From positions 1 to 49,052 of the forward strand of contig WOUW01000022.1 in the NCBI GenBank assembly GCA_009773055.1: a stretch of DNA of 49,052 nucleotides. Direction: 5' to 3'. Below are positions 26,511-35,409 of the stretch, in pieces. This DNA comes from Paracoccaceae bacterium. GTDB lineage: Bacteria; Pseudomonadota; Alphaproteobacteria; Rhodobacterales; Rhodobacteraceae. Position numbers and translations under genes: made by a program. The stretch's first letter is position 1. Each line of letters starts with the position of its first letter. The notes below the pieces were generated by a model, which ran no database searches, had not been told where the DNA came from, and saw only the letters and a program-made list of their open reading frames with translations.

Positions 26511-27263
26511 TCACAGTCTTTCGATGGACAGCCCGCCGTCGACGGGGATGACCGCGCCAGTGGCGAAGGCCATCTGGCCGGTGACGAGGGGGAGGACGGC
26601 CAGGCCGATGTCGGAGGGCTGGCCCCAGCGCCCCGCGGGGACGAGGCCCTCGGCGATGCGGGCGTCGTATTTGTCTTTGACGGACGAGGTCATGGCGGTC
26701 TCGATGATGCCGGGGCGAAGCTCGAAGACGCCGATGTTGTGCGAGGCAAGGCGGAGGGCGAGGGTCTGGGCGGCCATCGACGCGGCGGCTTTGGAGATGC
26801 AGTAGTCGGCACGCTCGGGGCTGGCCATGCGGGCCGAGACGGAGGTGATGAAGGTGATGGAGCGATAGTGCTCGCCCGGGGTGGCCAGCATGCGTTTGGC
26901 GACCTGTTGGGCCAGGAAGAAGCTGCCCTTGAGGTTGATGTCGAGGATCCAGTCGAGGTCTTCCGGGGTCAGGTCCAGCATGTCGCCCCGGATTTTCGCG
27001 GCGACGCCCGCGTTCAGGATCAAGGCGGTGCCGGGGCCTTGTGCGGCCTCGATCCGGTCGAGGAGCGCAGGGATGGCGGGCAGGTCGGCGAGGTCGTGCT
27101 GGTAGTAGCGGGCGTCGGTGCCGAGGGTTTGCAGGGCCGGTGCGGCCTCGGCCTCGGGCGGGAGAGAGGCGATGGCGAGGCGGAAGCCTTGTTTCACAAG
27201 GGCTTGGGCGATGCCGAGACCGATGCCTTGCTGGCCGCCAGTGATGAGGGCAAGGGGTTTCAT
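26511..27263 (-). CDS. Short-chain dehydrogenase/reductase
   Basis: A 250-residue NAD(P)-dependent enzyme. The cofactor loop is ALITGGQQGIGLGIA, with LILNAGVA, then the catalytic serine in ITSVSARMASPERA and the YCISK motif (Y-x3-K). The C-terminus is GAVIPVDGGLSIERL. It resembles 3-oxoacyl-reductase-like sugar or polyol dehydrogenases. It is coupled to both flanking GMC genes by ATGA/GTGA overlaps, which places it in the same oxidative route. Confidence 0.92.
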   Translation of the reverse strand: MKPLALITGGQQGIGLGIAQALVKQGFRLAIASLPPEAEAAPALQTLGTDARYYQHDLADLPAIPALLDRIEAAQGPGTALILNAGVAAKIRGDMLDLTPEDLDWILDINLKGSFFLAQQVAKRMLATPGEHYRSITFITSVSARMASPERADYCISKAAASMAAQTLALRLASHNIGVFELRPGIIETAMTSSVKDKYDARIAEGLVPAGRWGQPSDIGLAVLPLVTGQMAFATGAVIPVDGGLSIERL

Positions 27264-28762
27264 GGTATGGCCTTGGCGATGTGGTCGCCTGCCCGAAGCG
27301 CGAGCGCTGCGATGGTGAGCGAGGGGTTCACGGCGGCGGAGGTGGGCAAAACCGAGGCGTCGCAGATGTAGAGGTTGTCGAGGTCGTGGGCTTTCAGGTT
27401 CGGGTCCACCACGGAGGTCGCAGGGTCCGCGCCCATGCGGTTGGTGCCGCATTGGTGGGAGGGTTTGGATTTGGGGAAGCCGCGAGACAGGGTAATCGGC
27501 CAGCCTGCCATCTTCATCGCTTGCTTGAGGCGTTTGACCAGAAGGTCGTGGGCTTTCGTGTTCGTCTTCTTCCAGTCCAGCACAACCTCGCCGTTGCGCC
27601 ACAACACGCGGGAGGTTGGGTCGGGCAGATCCTCGGACATGGCCATGATGTGGATCGAGTGGTCGGCGATGTGGTGGGCGAGCCAGAGGGGGAGGCCAGC
27701 TTCGCCCGCGAGGATCGGGCCGGTGATGCGGCCAAGCATCTGGATGTTGCCGAGGGGTTCGCCCTTCGGGCCGCCGGTCAGGTAGAAGTCGTTGATCTGG
27801 ATGGTCTTCTCGTAAACCGTCCGGTTCCGGCGGAAGGGGTTGTAGGCGACCATGCCGGTCAGGTTGTGGTTCATGAAGTTGCGGCCGACCTGATCGGATG
27901 TGTTCGCAAGGCCGGTTGGGTGGTCGTCGTTGGCGGAGGCAAGGAGGAGGGCGGAGGAGAGGATCGCCCCTGCCGCCAACACGACGATGGGGGCGGAGAG
28001 GGTCTCGCGGGTGCCGAAGCGTTCGACCTCGACGCCGGTGATCTTGCAGCCTTGGGAGAGGAGGCGGGTGACTTTCGTGCTGGTCTGGAGGGTGACGTTG
28101 GGGTGCTTCAAAGCCTCGGCCAGGGCGCAGCTTTCGGCATCGGATTTGGCGCCGGTGGTGCAGGGGAAGGCGTCCCAGCCGGTTTTCGCGCGTTTGAGCC
28201 AGGCGTCGATGTCGACACCGAGCGGTAGGGCAGAGACGTGGAGGCCCTGGGCGTGGAAGGCGGCGCGGAGGCGCCGGATGTCCGGCTCGTCGGGGACTGG
28301 CGGAAAGGGATAGGGGGCGGAGTGAGGAGGCTCGGAGGGGTCGTTCGCGACGTCACCCCGGACGCGGTAGAGGGTTTCGGCTTTGGAGTACCAGGGTTCA
28401 AGATCGGCGTAGCGTATTGGCCAACCGGGAGTGGTGCCTTCCATGTGGCGGAGGGGTGCGAAGTCATCGGCCCGGTAGCGGAGAAGGACTGCGCCGTAGA
28501 ACTTGGTGTTGCCGCCGACATAGGCGTAGTTGCCGGGGTGAAGGGGCGCGCCGGAAATATCCCGCCAGGTCTCATTCGGCTTGAAGTGGCCGCGCTGGAA
28601 GATGGCGGCGGGGTCGCGCGCCTCGGGCGAGTCCTTCAGCCGCTCGCCGCGTTCCAGGATCAGGATGCGGCGGCCAGTGGGTGCGAGAGCGGCGGCCAGC
28701 GTCGCGCCGCCCATGCCCGAACCGATGATGATAATGTCAGCAGTGTTTGGGGCAGGTTGCAT
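27260..28762 (-). CDS. GMC family oxidoreductase (second, cholesterol-oxidase-like branch)
   Basis: A 500-residue flavoenzyme distinct from the first GMC protein. The FAD loop is IIIIGSGMGGATLAAALAP with LILERGERL. YVGGNTKFYGAVLLRYRADD is characteristic of the branch related to gluconate 2-dehydrogenase and glucoside 3-dehydrogenase subunits. The catalytic histidine is in SHQCGTNRMG and the asparagine in AAVNPSLTIAALALRAG. The substrate is unknown; no cytochrome partner subunit is adjacent. Its start follows the UgpC-type stop directly. Confidence 0.9.
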   Translation of the reverse strand: MQPAPNTADIIIIGSGMGGATLAAALAPTGRRILILERGERLKDSPEARDPAAIFQRGHFKPNETWRDISGAPLHPGNYAYVGGNTKFYGAVLLRYRADDFAPLRHMEGTTPGWPIRYADLEPWYSKAETLYRVRGDVANDPSEPPHSAPYPFPPVPDEPDIRRLRAAFHAQGLHVSALPLGVDIDAWLKRAKTGWDAFPCTTGAKSDAESCALAEALKHPNVTLQTSTKVTRLLSQGCKITGVEVERFGTRETLSAPIVVLAAGAILSSALLLASANDDHPTGLANTSDQVGRNFMNHNLTGMVAYNPFRRNRTVYEKTIQINDFYLTGGPKGEPLGNIQMLGRITGPILAGEAGLPLWLAHHIADHSIHIMAMSEDLPDPTSRVLWRNGEVVLDWKKTNTKAHDLLVKRLKQAMKMAGWPITLSRGFPKSKPSHQCGTNRMGADPATSVVDPNLKAHDLDNLYICDASVLPTSAAVNPSLTIAALALRAGDHIAKAIP

Positions 28763-29875
28763 TCAGGGGGTGATCCGTTCCTCGGTTGCCGGATCGAAGG
28801 CGACTGCCTTCTCCATGTTGATGGCGAAGTCGAAATGTTGTCCCGGTACGACGGCAGCATCAGCGCGCATCCGGGCGATGGCGTCTTTGCCCGAGAGGGT
28901 CATGGTGACGAACGTGTCGGAGCCTGCGGGTTCGGTAACGGTCACGCGGTTGGTGAAAGGCTGGATGTTGCCGGACTTGCGATCCGCGCCTTCGGGGTCG
29001 GTGATCGCCTCGGGGCGGATGCCGAGGTGGATGGACTTGCCCGCCCATTCGGCGAGGTTGGCTTGGGAGAACCGCAGGTGGCGGATTGACCCGTCGGCGT
29101 CCGCAATGGCGGCGTGGGGCTGGCCGTTCTGCATTTCCACAGTCGCCGGGACGATGTTCATCGCCGGGCTGCCCATGAAGGTCGCGACGAAAAGGTTTGC
29201 CGGGGTGTCGTAGATTTCCTTGGGCGTGCCAAGTTGCTGGACATGGCCCTTGTTCATCACGGCGATGCGGGTGGACAGGGTGAGCGCCTCGATCTGGTCG
29301 TGGGTGACGTAGACGATGGTGGTCTTGAGCTTCTGGTGGAGCTTCTTGATCTCGGTCCGCATGTCGACGCGGAGTTTCGCGTCAAGGTTGGAGAGGGGTT
29401 CGTCGAACAGGAAGACATCGGGGTTCCGCACCAGGGCGCGGCCCATTGCGACCCGCTGGCGCTGGCCGCCGGAAAGCTGCCCGGGCTTGCGGTCGAGAAG
29501 CGTCTCGATCTGGAGGAGTTTGGCCACATCGGCAAGTGCGCGGTCGCGGTCGGGCTTCGGGACGCCGTGCATTTCAAGCCCGAAGGTCATGTTCTGGCCC
29601 ACCGTCATGTTGGGGTAAAGCGCGTAGCTTTGGAACACCATCGCGATGTTGCGTTTCGACGGGTGGACCCCGTTGACCACGCGGCCCTTGATTGCGATCT
29701 CGCCCCCGCTGATGCCTTCCAGCCCCGCGATCATGTTGAGAAGCGTGGACTTTCCGCAGCCTGAGGGGCCGACGAGGACAAGGAACTCGCCTTCCTCGAC
29801 CGCGATGTCGATGCGGTGCAGGACCTCGACCGGCCCATAGGATTTGGTGACGTTTCGGATGTCGAGAAAGCCCAT
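28763..29875 (-). CDS. ABC transporter ATP-binding protein, UgpC/MalK type
   Basis: A 370-residue ATPase of carbohydrate importers. Walker A is GPSGCGKSTLLN, the signature is LSGGQRQRVAMGRAL, Walker B is VFLFDEPLSNLDAKL, and the H-loop is VYVTHDQIEALTLS. The C-terminal TOBE region (HLGIRPEAITDPEGA) binds the second half of the transporter. It should power the two permeases encoded just upstream. Confidence 0.94.
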   Translation of the reverse strand: MGFLDIRNVTKSYGPVEVLHRIDIAVEEGEFLVLVGPSGCGKSTLLNMIAGLEGISGGEIAIKGRVVNGVHPSKRNIAMVFQSYALYPNMTVGQNMTFGLEMHGVPKPDRDRALADVAKLLQIETLLDRKPGQLSGGQRQRVAMGRALVRNPDVFLFDEPLSNLDAKLRVDMRTEIKKLHQKLKTTIVYVTHDQIEALTLSTRIAVMNKGHVQQLGTPKEIYDTPANLFVATFMGSPAMNIVPATVEMQNGQPHAAIADADGSIRHLRFSQANLAEWAGKSIHLGIRPEAITDPEGADRKSGNIQPFTNRVTVTEPAGSDTFVTMTLSGKDAIARMRADAAVVPGQHFDFAINMEKAVAFDPATEERITP

Positions 29876-29880
29876 TGTTT

Positions 29881-29914
29881 CATTCCTTCGGAATGCCCGG
29901 CCCCTCGCAGGGGC
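29881..29914 (-). other. Two small hairpins in the leader of the ATPase gene
   Basis: CATTCC-ttc-GGAATG (29881-29895) and GCCCCT-cgc-AGGGGC (29900-29914) stand between the permease stop and the ATPase start. The first overlaps the likely ribosome binding site (AAGGAATG) and could affect translation of the ATPase. Confidence 0.4.
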
Positions 29915-29932
29915 TCGGTGCGTTCAGCATTT

Positions 29933-29955
29933 CAATCGCTCCACTGGACCGATTG
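29933..29955. promoter_or_regulatory. Inverted repeat between permease and ATPase genes
   Basis: CAATCGCTCCA and TGGACCGATTG form 11-bp arms with one mismatch around a single C. The inner part TCGnTCCA...TGGAnCGA resembles the arms of the operator-like sequence at 37984-38017, with closer spacing. It may be an internal operator or an mRNA hairpin. Confidence 0.4.
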
Positions 29956-29978
29956 ATTTTTCTTCGAGAAACCATGCT

Positions 29979-30851
29979 TCACCCTTTCACAGAGCCCGCC
30001 ATCAGCCCGCGCACGAAGTAGCGGCCGATGTAGACAAAGAGGGTGGGAAGGGCGGCAAGGATCGCGCCCGCGAAGTGGACGTTGTATTCCTTCACGCCGG
30101 TCGACGATTGGACGAGGTTGTTCAGCGCCACGGTCATTGGCTGGCTGGTGCCCCCGAAGCTGACACCGAACAGGAAGTCATTCCAGATGTTGGTGAATTG
30201 CCAGATCACGCTGACGACGGCGATGGGGCCGCTAACGGGCAGAAGGATGCGCCAGAAGATGCGGAAGAACCCTGCCCCGTCGATCATCGCGGCGCGGACA
30301 AGCTCGGTGGGGAAGCTGGCGTAGTAGTTGCGGAAGTAGAGCGTGGTGAAGCCGATGCCGTAGACGACGTGGACCAGGATCAGGCCGGTGACCGTGCCCG
30401 CAAGGCCAAGCTTGCCGAGGACGACGGCCATCGGGATCAGCACGATCTGGAACGGGATGAAGCAGGAAAAGAGCATCAGCCCGAAGACCCAGGTGTCGCC
30501 CCGGAAGCGCCACTTGGTCAGGACGTAGCCGTTCAGTGCGCCGACAATGGTGGAAATGGCGACAGCGGGGACGACCATCAGGATCGAGTTCAGAAAGTAG
30601 GGCTTGAGGCCCGTTGGTTCGACGCCGATCTGGGCGGTGGACCAGGCCGAGCGCCAGGGGTCGAGGGTCCATTGCGACGGCAGAGCCATCATGTTGCCGC
30701 CGGTGATTTCAGACAGTGGTTTGAGGGAGTTTACGCCCATGACGTAAAGCGGCAGGAGGTAAAAGAGCGCAAAGAGGAGGAGGGTCAGGTAGATCAGCGC
30801 CCGGGTGAAGCGACCGGTTGAGACGGCGGTGTCTTGTGTCACTGCAGCCAT
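29979..30851 (-). CDS. Carbohydrate ABC transporter permease (MalG/UgpE type)
   Basis: A 290-residue permease with six hydrophobic segments. The EAA loop for ATPase contact is ELVRAAMIDGAGFFRIFWRILLP. The N-terminal hydrophobic segment (LIYLTLLLFALFYLLPLYVM) follows a short cytoplasmic start. Its ATG overlaps the TGA of the upstream permease by one base. Confidence 0.94.
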   Translation of the reverse strand: MAAVTQDTAVSTGRFTRALIYLTLLLFALFYLLPLYVMGVNSLKPLSEITGGNMMALPSQWTLDPWRSAWSTAQIGVEPTGLKPYFLNSILMVVPAVAISTIVGALNGYVLTKWRFRGDTWVFGLMLFSCFIPFQIVLIPMAVVLGKLGLAGTVTGLILVHVVYGIGFTTLYFRNYYASFPTELVRAAMIDGAGFFRIFWRILLPVSGPIAVVSVIWQFTNIWNDFLFGVSFGGTSQPMTVALNNLVQSSTGVKEYNVHFAGAILAALPTLFVYIGRYFVRGLMAGSVKG

Positions 30852-31738
30852 CACTTCTTCTCCTTCAGCTCGGCGTAAAGGTAGGGAACCATGATCGCGG
30901 CGATGGTCATCAGCATGATCACGGCAGAAGAGGCCCCGATCCCCATCTGGTTGCGGGTGAAGGTGTAGGAATACATGAAGGTCGCTGGCATCTCGGTCGC
31001 CCGGCCCGGGCCGCCACCGGTCAGGGCGATGACCAGGTCGTAGGACTTGATCGCCAGATGGCTGAGGATGACGAAAGCCGACAGGAAGGCGGGGCGGAGG
31101 AGCGGGATGACGATGCGGCGGTACAGCTGCCAGTTCGATGCGCCGTCGATCTGGGCGGCCTTCAGGATCTCGTTGTCGATCCCGCGCAGGCCGGCGAGGA
31201 ACATCGCCATCACGAAGCCCGAGGTTTGCCAGACAGCGGCGATGACAATGGTGTAAAGCGCCATCTCCCCGTCCTTGATCCAGGTGAAGGAGAACGACTC
31301 CCACCCCCATTGGTGCATGATCCGTTCAAGGCCGATGCCCGGATCGAGGAACCATTTCCAGGCGGTGCCAGTGACGATGAACGACAGGGCCATGGGATAG
31401 AGGTAGATCGGGCGCAGCACGCCCTCGCCCCGGATCTTCTGGTCGAGGAAGATCGCCAGCATCAGGCCGATCAGGGTGCAGATCACGATGTAAAGCGTGG
31501 CGAAGATCGCGATGTTGACGATGGCGGTGTGCCAGGCCGGAAGCGCGAAGAGCTTGTGGTAATTCTCGAATCCCACCCAGGTAAACTTGGGCAGCATCTT
31601 CGAGCCTGTAAAGCTGAGCACGATTGTGAACAGGATGAAGCCGTAGACGAAGAGGAGCGTCACCGCGAAGGAGGGCGCAAGGACAAGCTTTGGTAGCCAG
31701 TCCTGCAAACGTGTGCGGAAATCGACCTCGTTGGCCAT
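30851..31738 (-). CDS. Carbohydrate ABC transporter permease (MalF/UgpA type)
   Basis: A 295-residue permease with six hydrophobic segments; the EAA loop is NEILKAAQIDGASNWQLYRR followed by IVIPLLRP. A very good ribosome binding site (AAAGGAGG) precedes the ATG at 31738. It pairs with the second permease and the ATPase to form an importer with the solute-binding protein. Confidence 0.94.
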   Translation of the reverse strand: MANEVDFRTRLQDWLPKLVLAPSFAVTLLFVYGFILFTIVLSFTGSKMLPKFTWVGFENYHKLFALPAWHTAIVNIAIFATLYIVICTLIGLMLAIFLDQKIRGEGVLRPIYLYPMALSFIVTGTAWKWFLDPGIGLERIMHQWGWESFSFTWIKDGEMALYTIVIAAVWQTSGFVMAMFLAGLRGIDNEILKAAQIDGASNWQLYRRIVIPLLRPAFLSAFVILSHLAIKSYDLVIALTGGGPGRATEMPATFMYSYTFTRNQMGIGASSAVIMLMTIAAIMVPYLYAELKEKK

Positions 31739-31794
31739 GCTCGTCCTCCTTTGCGTCCAGGTCGACCAAAATCCTTGCTTAAGGAATTTGGGAC

Positions 31795-31818
31795 GGGGGG
31801 CGGCCGTAACCGCCCCCC
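31795..31818 (-). terminator. Hairpin between solute-binding protein and permease genes
   Basis: GGGGGGCGG (31795-31803) pairs with CCGCCCCCC (31810-31818), 8 bp beyond the solute-binding protein stop. No U-run follows. In ABC operons such hairpins often give partial termination or mRNA protection, yielding more binding protein than permease. Confidence 0.6.
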
Positions 31819-31825
31819 CAGGCGG

Positions 31826-33076
31826 TTACTGAGCGGCAGCGACGGCTTCGGCCAGCGCGGCAGCGGCAGCGGCACCATCGGCATACTCGCCGTTGAAGGC
31901 CGCGGTGATCACGTCATAGGTGGCGTTTTTCACCGCCGCCGGGGCTGCATGGCCATGCGCCATCGAGCCGAAGAGTGTCCCGGCAGTATTGGCCTCGGCC
32001 AGGTCGGCCATGCCCTTCTTGCCGCAGTCATCGAAGGCCTCGTTCGACACGTCGGTCCGCGCCGGAACCGACCCCTTCACCACGTTGAACGCCGACTGGA
32101 AGACTGGGTCCATGATTGCCTTGGCCATTGCGACTTGCGCTTCCTGCTTCGCAGCGTTCGTCTGGTTGAACATCGCGAACTGGTCGGAATTGAACGTGAC
32201 TGACCCTTGCGTGCCCGGGAAGCGGATGCATACGAAGTCGGTGCCAGGGACCTTGCCGGCCTTCAGGAACTCGCCCTTGGCCCAATCGCCCATCATCTGC
32301 ATGCCGGCCTCGCCATTGATCACCATGGCCGAAGCGAGGTTCCAGTCGCGGCCCGAGAAGTTGTCGTCGACGTAGGAGCGCAGCTTGATAAGGTGGTCGA
32401 ACGCGGTGGCCATCTCGGCCCCGCCCAGGGCTGCGGGATCAAGGTCGATGAAGGCCTTCTGATACAGATCGCCGCCCATGCCGAGGACGATACCGTCGAA
32501 AACGGTCGCTTCCTGCCAAGGCTGGCCGCCGTGGGCCAGGGGGGTGATCCCCGCCTCTTTCATCTTGTCGAGGACGGCCACCAGCTCGTCCCAGGTCGTC
32601 GGAGCAGCAAGACCGGTCGCGTCGAGGGCCGCCTTGTTGATCCAGACCCAATTGGTCGAGTGGACGTTGACCGGGGCTGCCACCCACTTGCTGTCATAGG
32701 TCGAGAACTTCTGCAGCGCGGCGGGAACGACCTTGTCCCAGCCTTCCGCCGTGGCCGTAGCGGTCAGGTCGGCGAGTGCGCCTTCGGCGGCCCAGTCCTG
32801 AATGTCGAAGCCCAGCATCTGCACGGCGGTCGGTGGGTCGCCAGCCGTGACGCGGGCACGTAGGGCGGTCATCGCGGCTTCGCCACCGCCACCCGCGACA
32901 GGCATGTCGACCCAGCCGGTGCCAGCCTTGCCGAGGTTGTCCTTAAGGACGTTCAGCGCGGCCGCTTCACCGCCGGACGTCCACCAGTGCAGGACTTCGA
33001 CGTCTTCCGCGAATGTGATCGAAGTCGTCATCACCAGGACCGCCGCAGCGGTCATCGTCGTTCCAAAAAGGCGCAT
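31826..33076 (-). CDS. Extracellular solute-binding protein of the carbohydrate ABC importer
   Basis: A 416-residue periplasmic protein. The signal peptide [20 protein letters not shown] ends near TFA-ED. It begins with [19 protein letters not shown], typical of family 1 sugar binding proteins, in particular those linked to UgpC-type ATPases for glucose/mannose-like sugars. Conserved parts include [20 protein letters not shown] and [19 protein letters not shown] lies upstream of the ATG. The ligand cannot be told from sequence alone. Confidence 0.93.
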   Translation of the reverse strand: MRLFGTTMTAAAVLVMTTSITFAEDVEVLHWWTSGGEAAALNVLKDNLGKAGTGWVDMPVAGGGGEAAMTALRARVTAGDPPTAVQMLGFDIQDWAAEGALADLTATATAEGWDKVVPAALQKFSTYDSKWVAAPVNVHSTNWVWINKAALDATGLAAPTTWDELVAVLDKMKEAGITPLAHGGQPWQEATVFDGIVLGMGGDLYQKAFIDLDPAALGGAEMATAFDHLIKLRSYVDDNFSGRDWNLASAMVINGEAGMQMMGDWAKGEFLKAGKVPGTDFVCIRFPGTQGSVTFNSDQFAMFNQTNAAKQEAQVAMAKAIMDPVFQSAFNVVKGSVPARTDVSNEAFDDCGKKGMADLAEANTAGTLFGSMAHGHAAPAAVKNATYDVITAAFNGEYADGAAAAAALAEAVAAAQ

Positions 33077-33113
33077 GGTTTCCTCCCGTATTGCGCTTCG
33101 ATTTGCCCGCTGT

Positions 33114-34640
33114 TCAGCGGGGTCTTACCCAAGGCGTTCGCGTGCGGCCGATCCGCATCACGAGCGACTTGATTTCAGTAAACTCGTCGAGGCCGTAGCG
33201 GCCGATCTCGCGGCCGAGGCCCGATTGCTTGACGCCGCCGAAGGTGACTTCGGGGAAGCCGTCCATCCAGGTGTTGGTCCAGACGGTGCCCGCTTGCGCA
33301 CCGCGCGCGAAGGATAGGCAGGTGTGGACATTCTCGCTCCACACGCCTGCCGAAAGGCCGTAATCGGCGTCGTTGACCAGGGTCAGCGCCTCTTCCAGCG
33401 TGCGGAATGTGAGGACGGTCAGAACCGGGCCGAAGACCTCTTCGCGGGCGATAGGCATGTCTGGGGTGACGTTTGTCACCACGGTCGGCTGGTAGAACTG
33501 GGCCGCCAGGCCGGGAATGGTCAGCGGCTGGCCGCCAAGCGCGACGGTGGCCCCGGCATTGCGGGCGGCGGCAACATAGGCGTCGATCTTCGCGCCGTGT
33601 TCGGGCGAGACGATGGCCCCGACCTGCGTCGCGGGGTCCAAGGGATCGCCAAAGGCCACCTGCCGCGACAGTTCGACCACGCGGGCGGTGAACGCCTCGG
33701 CAATGTCTGCATGCACGATAATGCGGCTGCCCGAATTGCAGCACTGGCCGACGTTGAAATACACCCCAAACACCACAGCATCGGCGGCGCTTTCCAGATC
33801 GGCATCGGGAAAGATCACCTGCGGATTCTTGCCGCCAAGCTCGAGCGCGACCTTCTTCAGCGTGCCGCTGGCCGCAGCGGCGATGCCCTTGCCCACGGCG
33901 GTTGAGCCGGTGAATGTCACCATATCCACGTGCCGGTCGCTGGCCAGGGTCGCACCGACGGGCTGGCCAAGGCCAAGCACGATGTTGACGGTGCCTGCAG
34001 GCAGGCCCGCCTCGACCAGAAGTTCGCCAAGGATCACGGTTGTCGAGGGGGTAAGCTCGGAGGGTTTGACAACGCAGGTGCAGCCCGCAGCCAGCGCGAA
34101 GGGCAGCTTCTGCGACAGGATCCAGAACGGAAAGTTCCAGGGCGTGATGATGCTTACGACGCCAATGGGTTCCTTCAGAACCACAGCCAGAATATCGGCG
34201 CCCAGCGCATTGTGACTGTCGCCCTGCAGCGTCCGGGCAAGCGAGGCGGCATAACGCCAGAGGTCAGCCGCCCCCGACACCTCACCCCGCGCCTGCGTGA
34301 TCGGCTTGCCGGATTCCAGCGTCTCCAATAGCGCCATGCGCTCGACGTTCGCTTCGATCAGGTCAGCGACCTTCAACAGGACTGCGGCGCGCTCTTTCGC
34401 CGAAAGCTGGCTCCAGCGGCCATCGTCGAAGGCCCGACGTGCAGCTGCGATGGCCGCTTCGGCTTCGGGTTTGCCGCCTTTCGCGGCCCTGCTCACGACA
34501 ACCCCGTGCGAGGGCGAGACGCGTTCGGTCACAGCCGCGTCAGAGCTGTCCAGCCATCGACCGTCGATCAGATGCCGGGCGCGGAAGGGCGCTGCCGGAA
34601 GCGTGGCGTTCGACGAGGGGATCAGGGTCAGGTCAAGCAT
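33114..34640 (-). CDS. NAD-dependent aldehyde dehydrogenase
   Basis: A 508-residue dehydrogenase with the catalytic glutamate in [11 protein letters not shown] and cysteine in [11 protein letters not shown]; the NAD-binding region has [12 protein letters not shown] and PWNFPFWI. Substrate aldehydes may be betaine aldehyde-like, succinate semialdehyde-like or aromatic. It starts two bases beyond the enoyl-CoA hydratase stop, and the solute-binding protein follows 37 bp downstream. An upstream in-frame extension of 23 codons inside the hydratase gene is rejected. Confidence 0.93.
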   Translation of the reverse strand: MLDLTLIPSSNATLPAAPFRARHLIDGRWLDSSDAAVTERVSPSHGVVVSRAAKGGKPEAEAAIAAARRAFDDGRWSQLSAKERAAVLLKVADLIEANVERMALLETLESGKPITQARGEVSGAADLWRYAASLARTLQGDSHNALGADILAVVLKEPIGVVSIITPWNFPFWILSQKLPFALAAGCTCVVKPSELTPSTTVILGELLVEAGLPAGTVNIVLGLGQPVGATLASDRHVDMVTFTGSTAVGKGIAAAASGTLKKVALELGGKNPQVIFPDADLESAADAVVFGVYFNVGQCCNSGSRIIVHADIAEAFTARVVELSRQVAFGDPLDPATQVGAIVSPEHGAKIDAYVAAARNAGATVALGGQPLTIPGLAAQFYQPTVVTNVTPDMPIAREEVFGPVLTVLTFRTLEEALTLVNDADYGLSAGVWSENVHTCLSFARGAQAGTVWTNTWMDGFPEVTFGGVKQSGLGREIGRYGLDEFTEIKSLVMRIGRTRTPWVRPR

Positions 34641-34641
34641 G

Positions 34642-35409
34642 TCAGGTTCCCGGGAATTCTGGTTTGCGCTTGCCCTGAAAGGCGGTAACGCCCTCTTGCC
34701 GGTCGTCACTTGCTGCGATGGCGGCAGAGCCCAGCGCCTCGATCAGGGCTGCGGAGTCCTCGCCTTGTCCGGCATGGATCATCGCCTTGGTGATCTCGGT
34801 TGCGCGTGGCGACAGGGCGGCGGCCTTTTGGGCGATCTCCTGCGCTGTGGCGCGAACGTCCTCGGCTATTTCGGCGACGAAGCCGCAGGCGAGGAGCCTC
34901 TCGGCTCCGATCCGGCGGCCGAAGAGCGCCATTTCCTTCACCATCCCCTCGGGGATCAGCCGGACAAGGCGTTGACTGCCGGACCAGCCGGGGACGATCC
35001 CGACCCCTGCTTCGGGCAAGGCGATGGTGGCTTTGGGCGTGATCAGGCGGATGTCACAGGCAGCGGCCAATTCCAGTCCACCGCCGAAAGCGTGTCCGTT
35101 CAGTGCTGCGATAGAGGGTTTGGAAAGCCGCGCGAGGCGGTCAAAGATGCGGTGCCCGCCCCGAACCCAGTTCCGGGCGAATTCTGCCGGGGACAGCCCG
35201 CCCCAGGCGTTGATGTCTGCCCCCGAGCAGAAGGCACGGTCGCCTTCGCCGATCACGATCACCGCGCGGACTTCCGGGCGGGCCTCGATCACCTCGAGAT
35301 GGCTGGAAAGCTGCCCCAGCATCTCGACCGTGAAGCAGTTGAGCTTGGCCGCATTGTCAAGCCGCAGCTCGGCCACCGGACCGGCAATGTGCAGGCGGAC
35401 GCTGGTCAT
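34642..35409 (-). CDS. Enoyl-CoA hydratase/isomerase family protein
   Basis: A 255-residue crotonase-fold protein. The oxyanion-hole strands are AFCSGADINAWGG and NGHAFGGGLELAAACDIRL; the region IALPEAGVGIVPGWSGSQRL carries a glutamate (in LPEAG) at a usual catalytic position. It would hydrate or isomerise a CoA thioester. The ATG overlaps the CoA-transferase stop (ATGA), so the two probably act in sequence. Confidence 0.92.
   Translation of the reverse strand: MTSVRLHIAGPVAELRLDNAAKLNCFTVEMLGQLSSHLEVIEARPEVRAVIVIGEGDRAFCSGADINAWGGLSPAEFARNWVRGGHRIFDRLARLSKPSIAALNGHAFGGGLELAAACDIRLITPKATIALPEAGVGIVPGWSGSQRLVRLIPEGMVKEMALFGRRIGAERLLACGFVAEIAEDVRATAQEIAQKAAALSPRATEITKAMIHAGQGEDSAALIEALGSAAIAASDDRQEGVTAFQGKRKPEFPGT

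Noticed and set aside
25066-26805. Plus-strand open frame of 579 codons
   Set aside because: It is antisense to the GMC oxidoreductase with FAD and catalytic motifs on the minus strand. Its Val/Gly/Ala-rich product has no domain.
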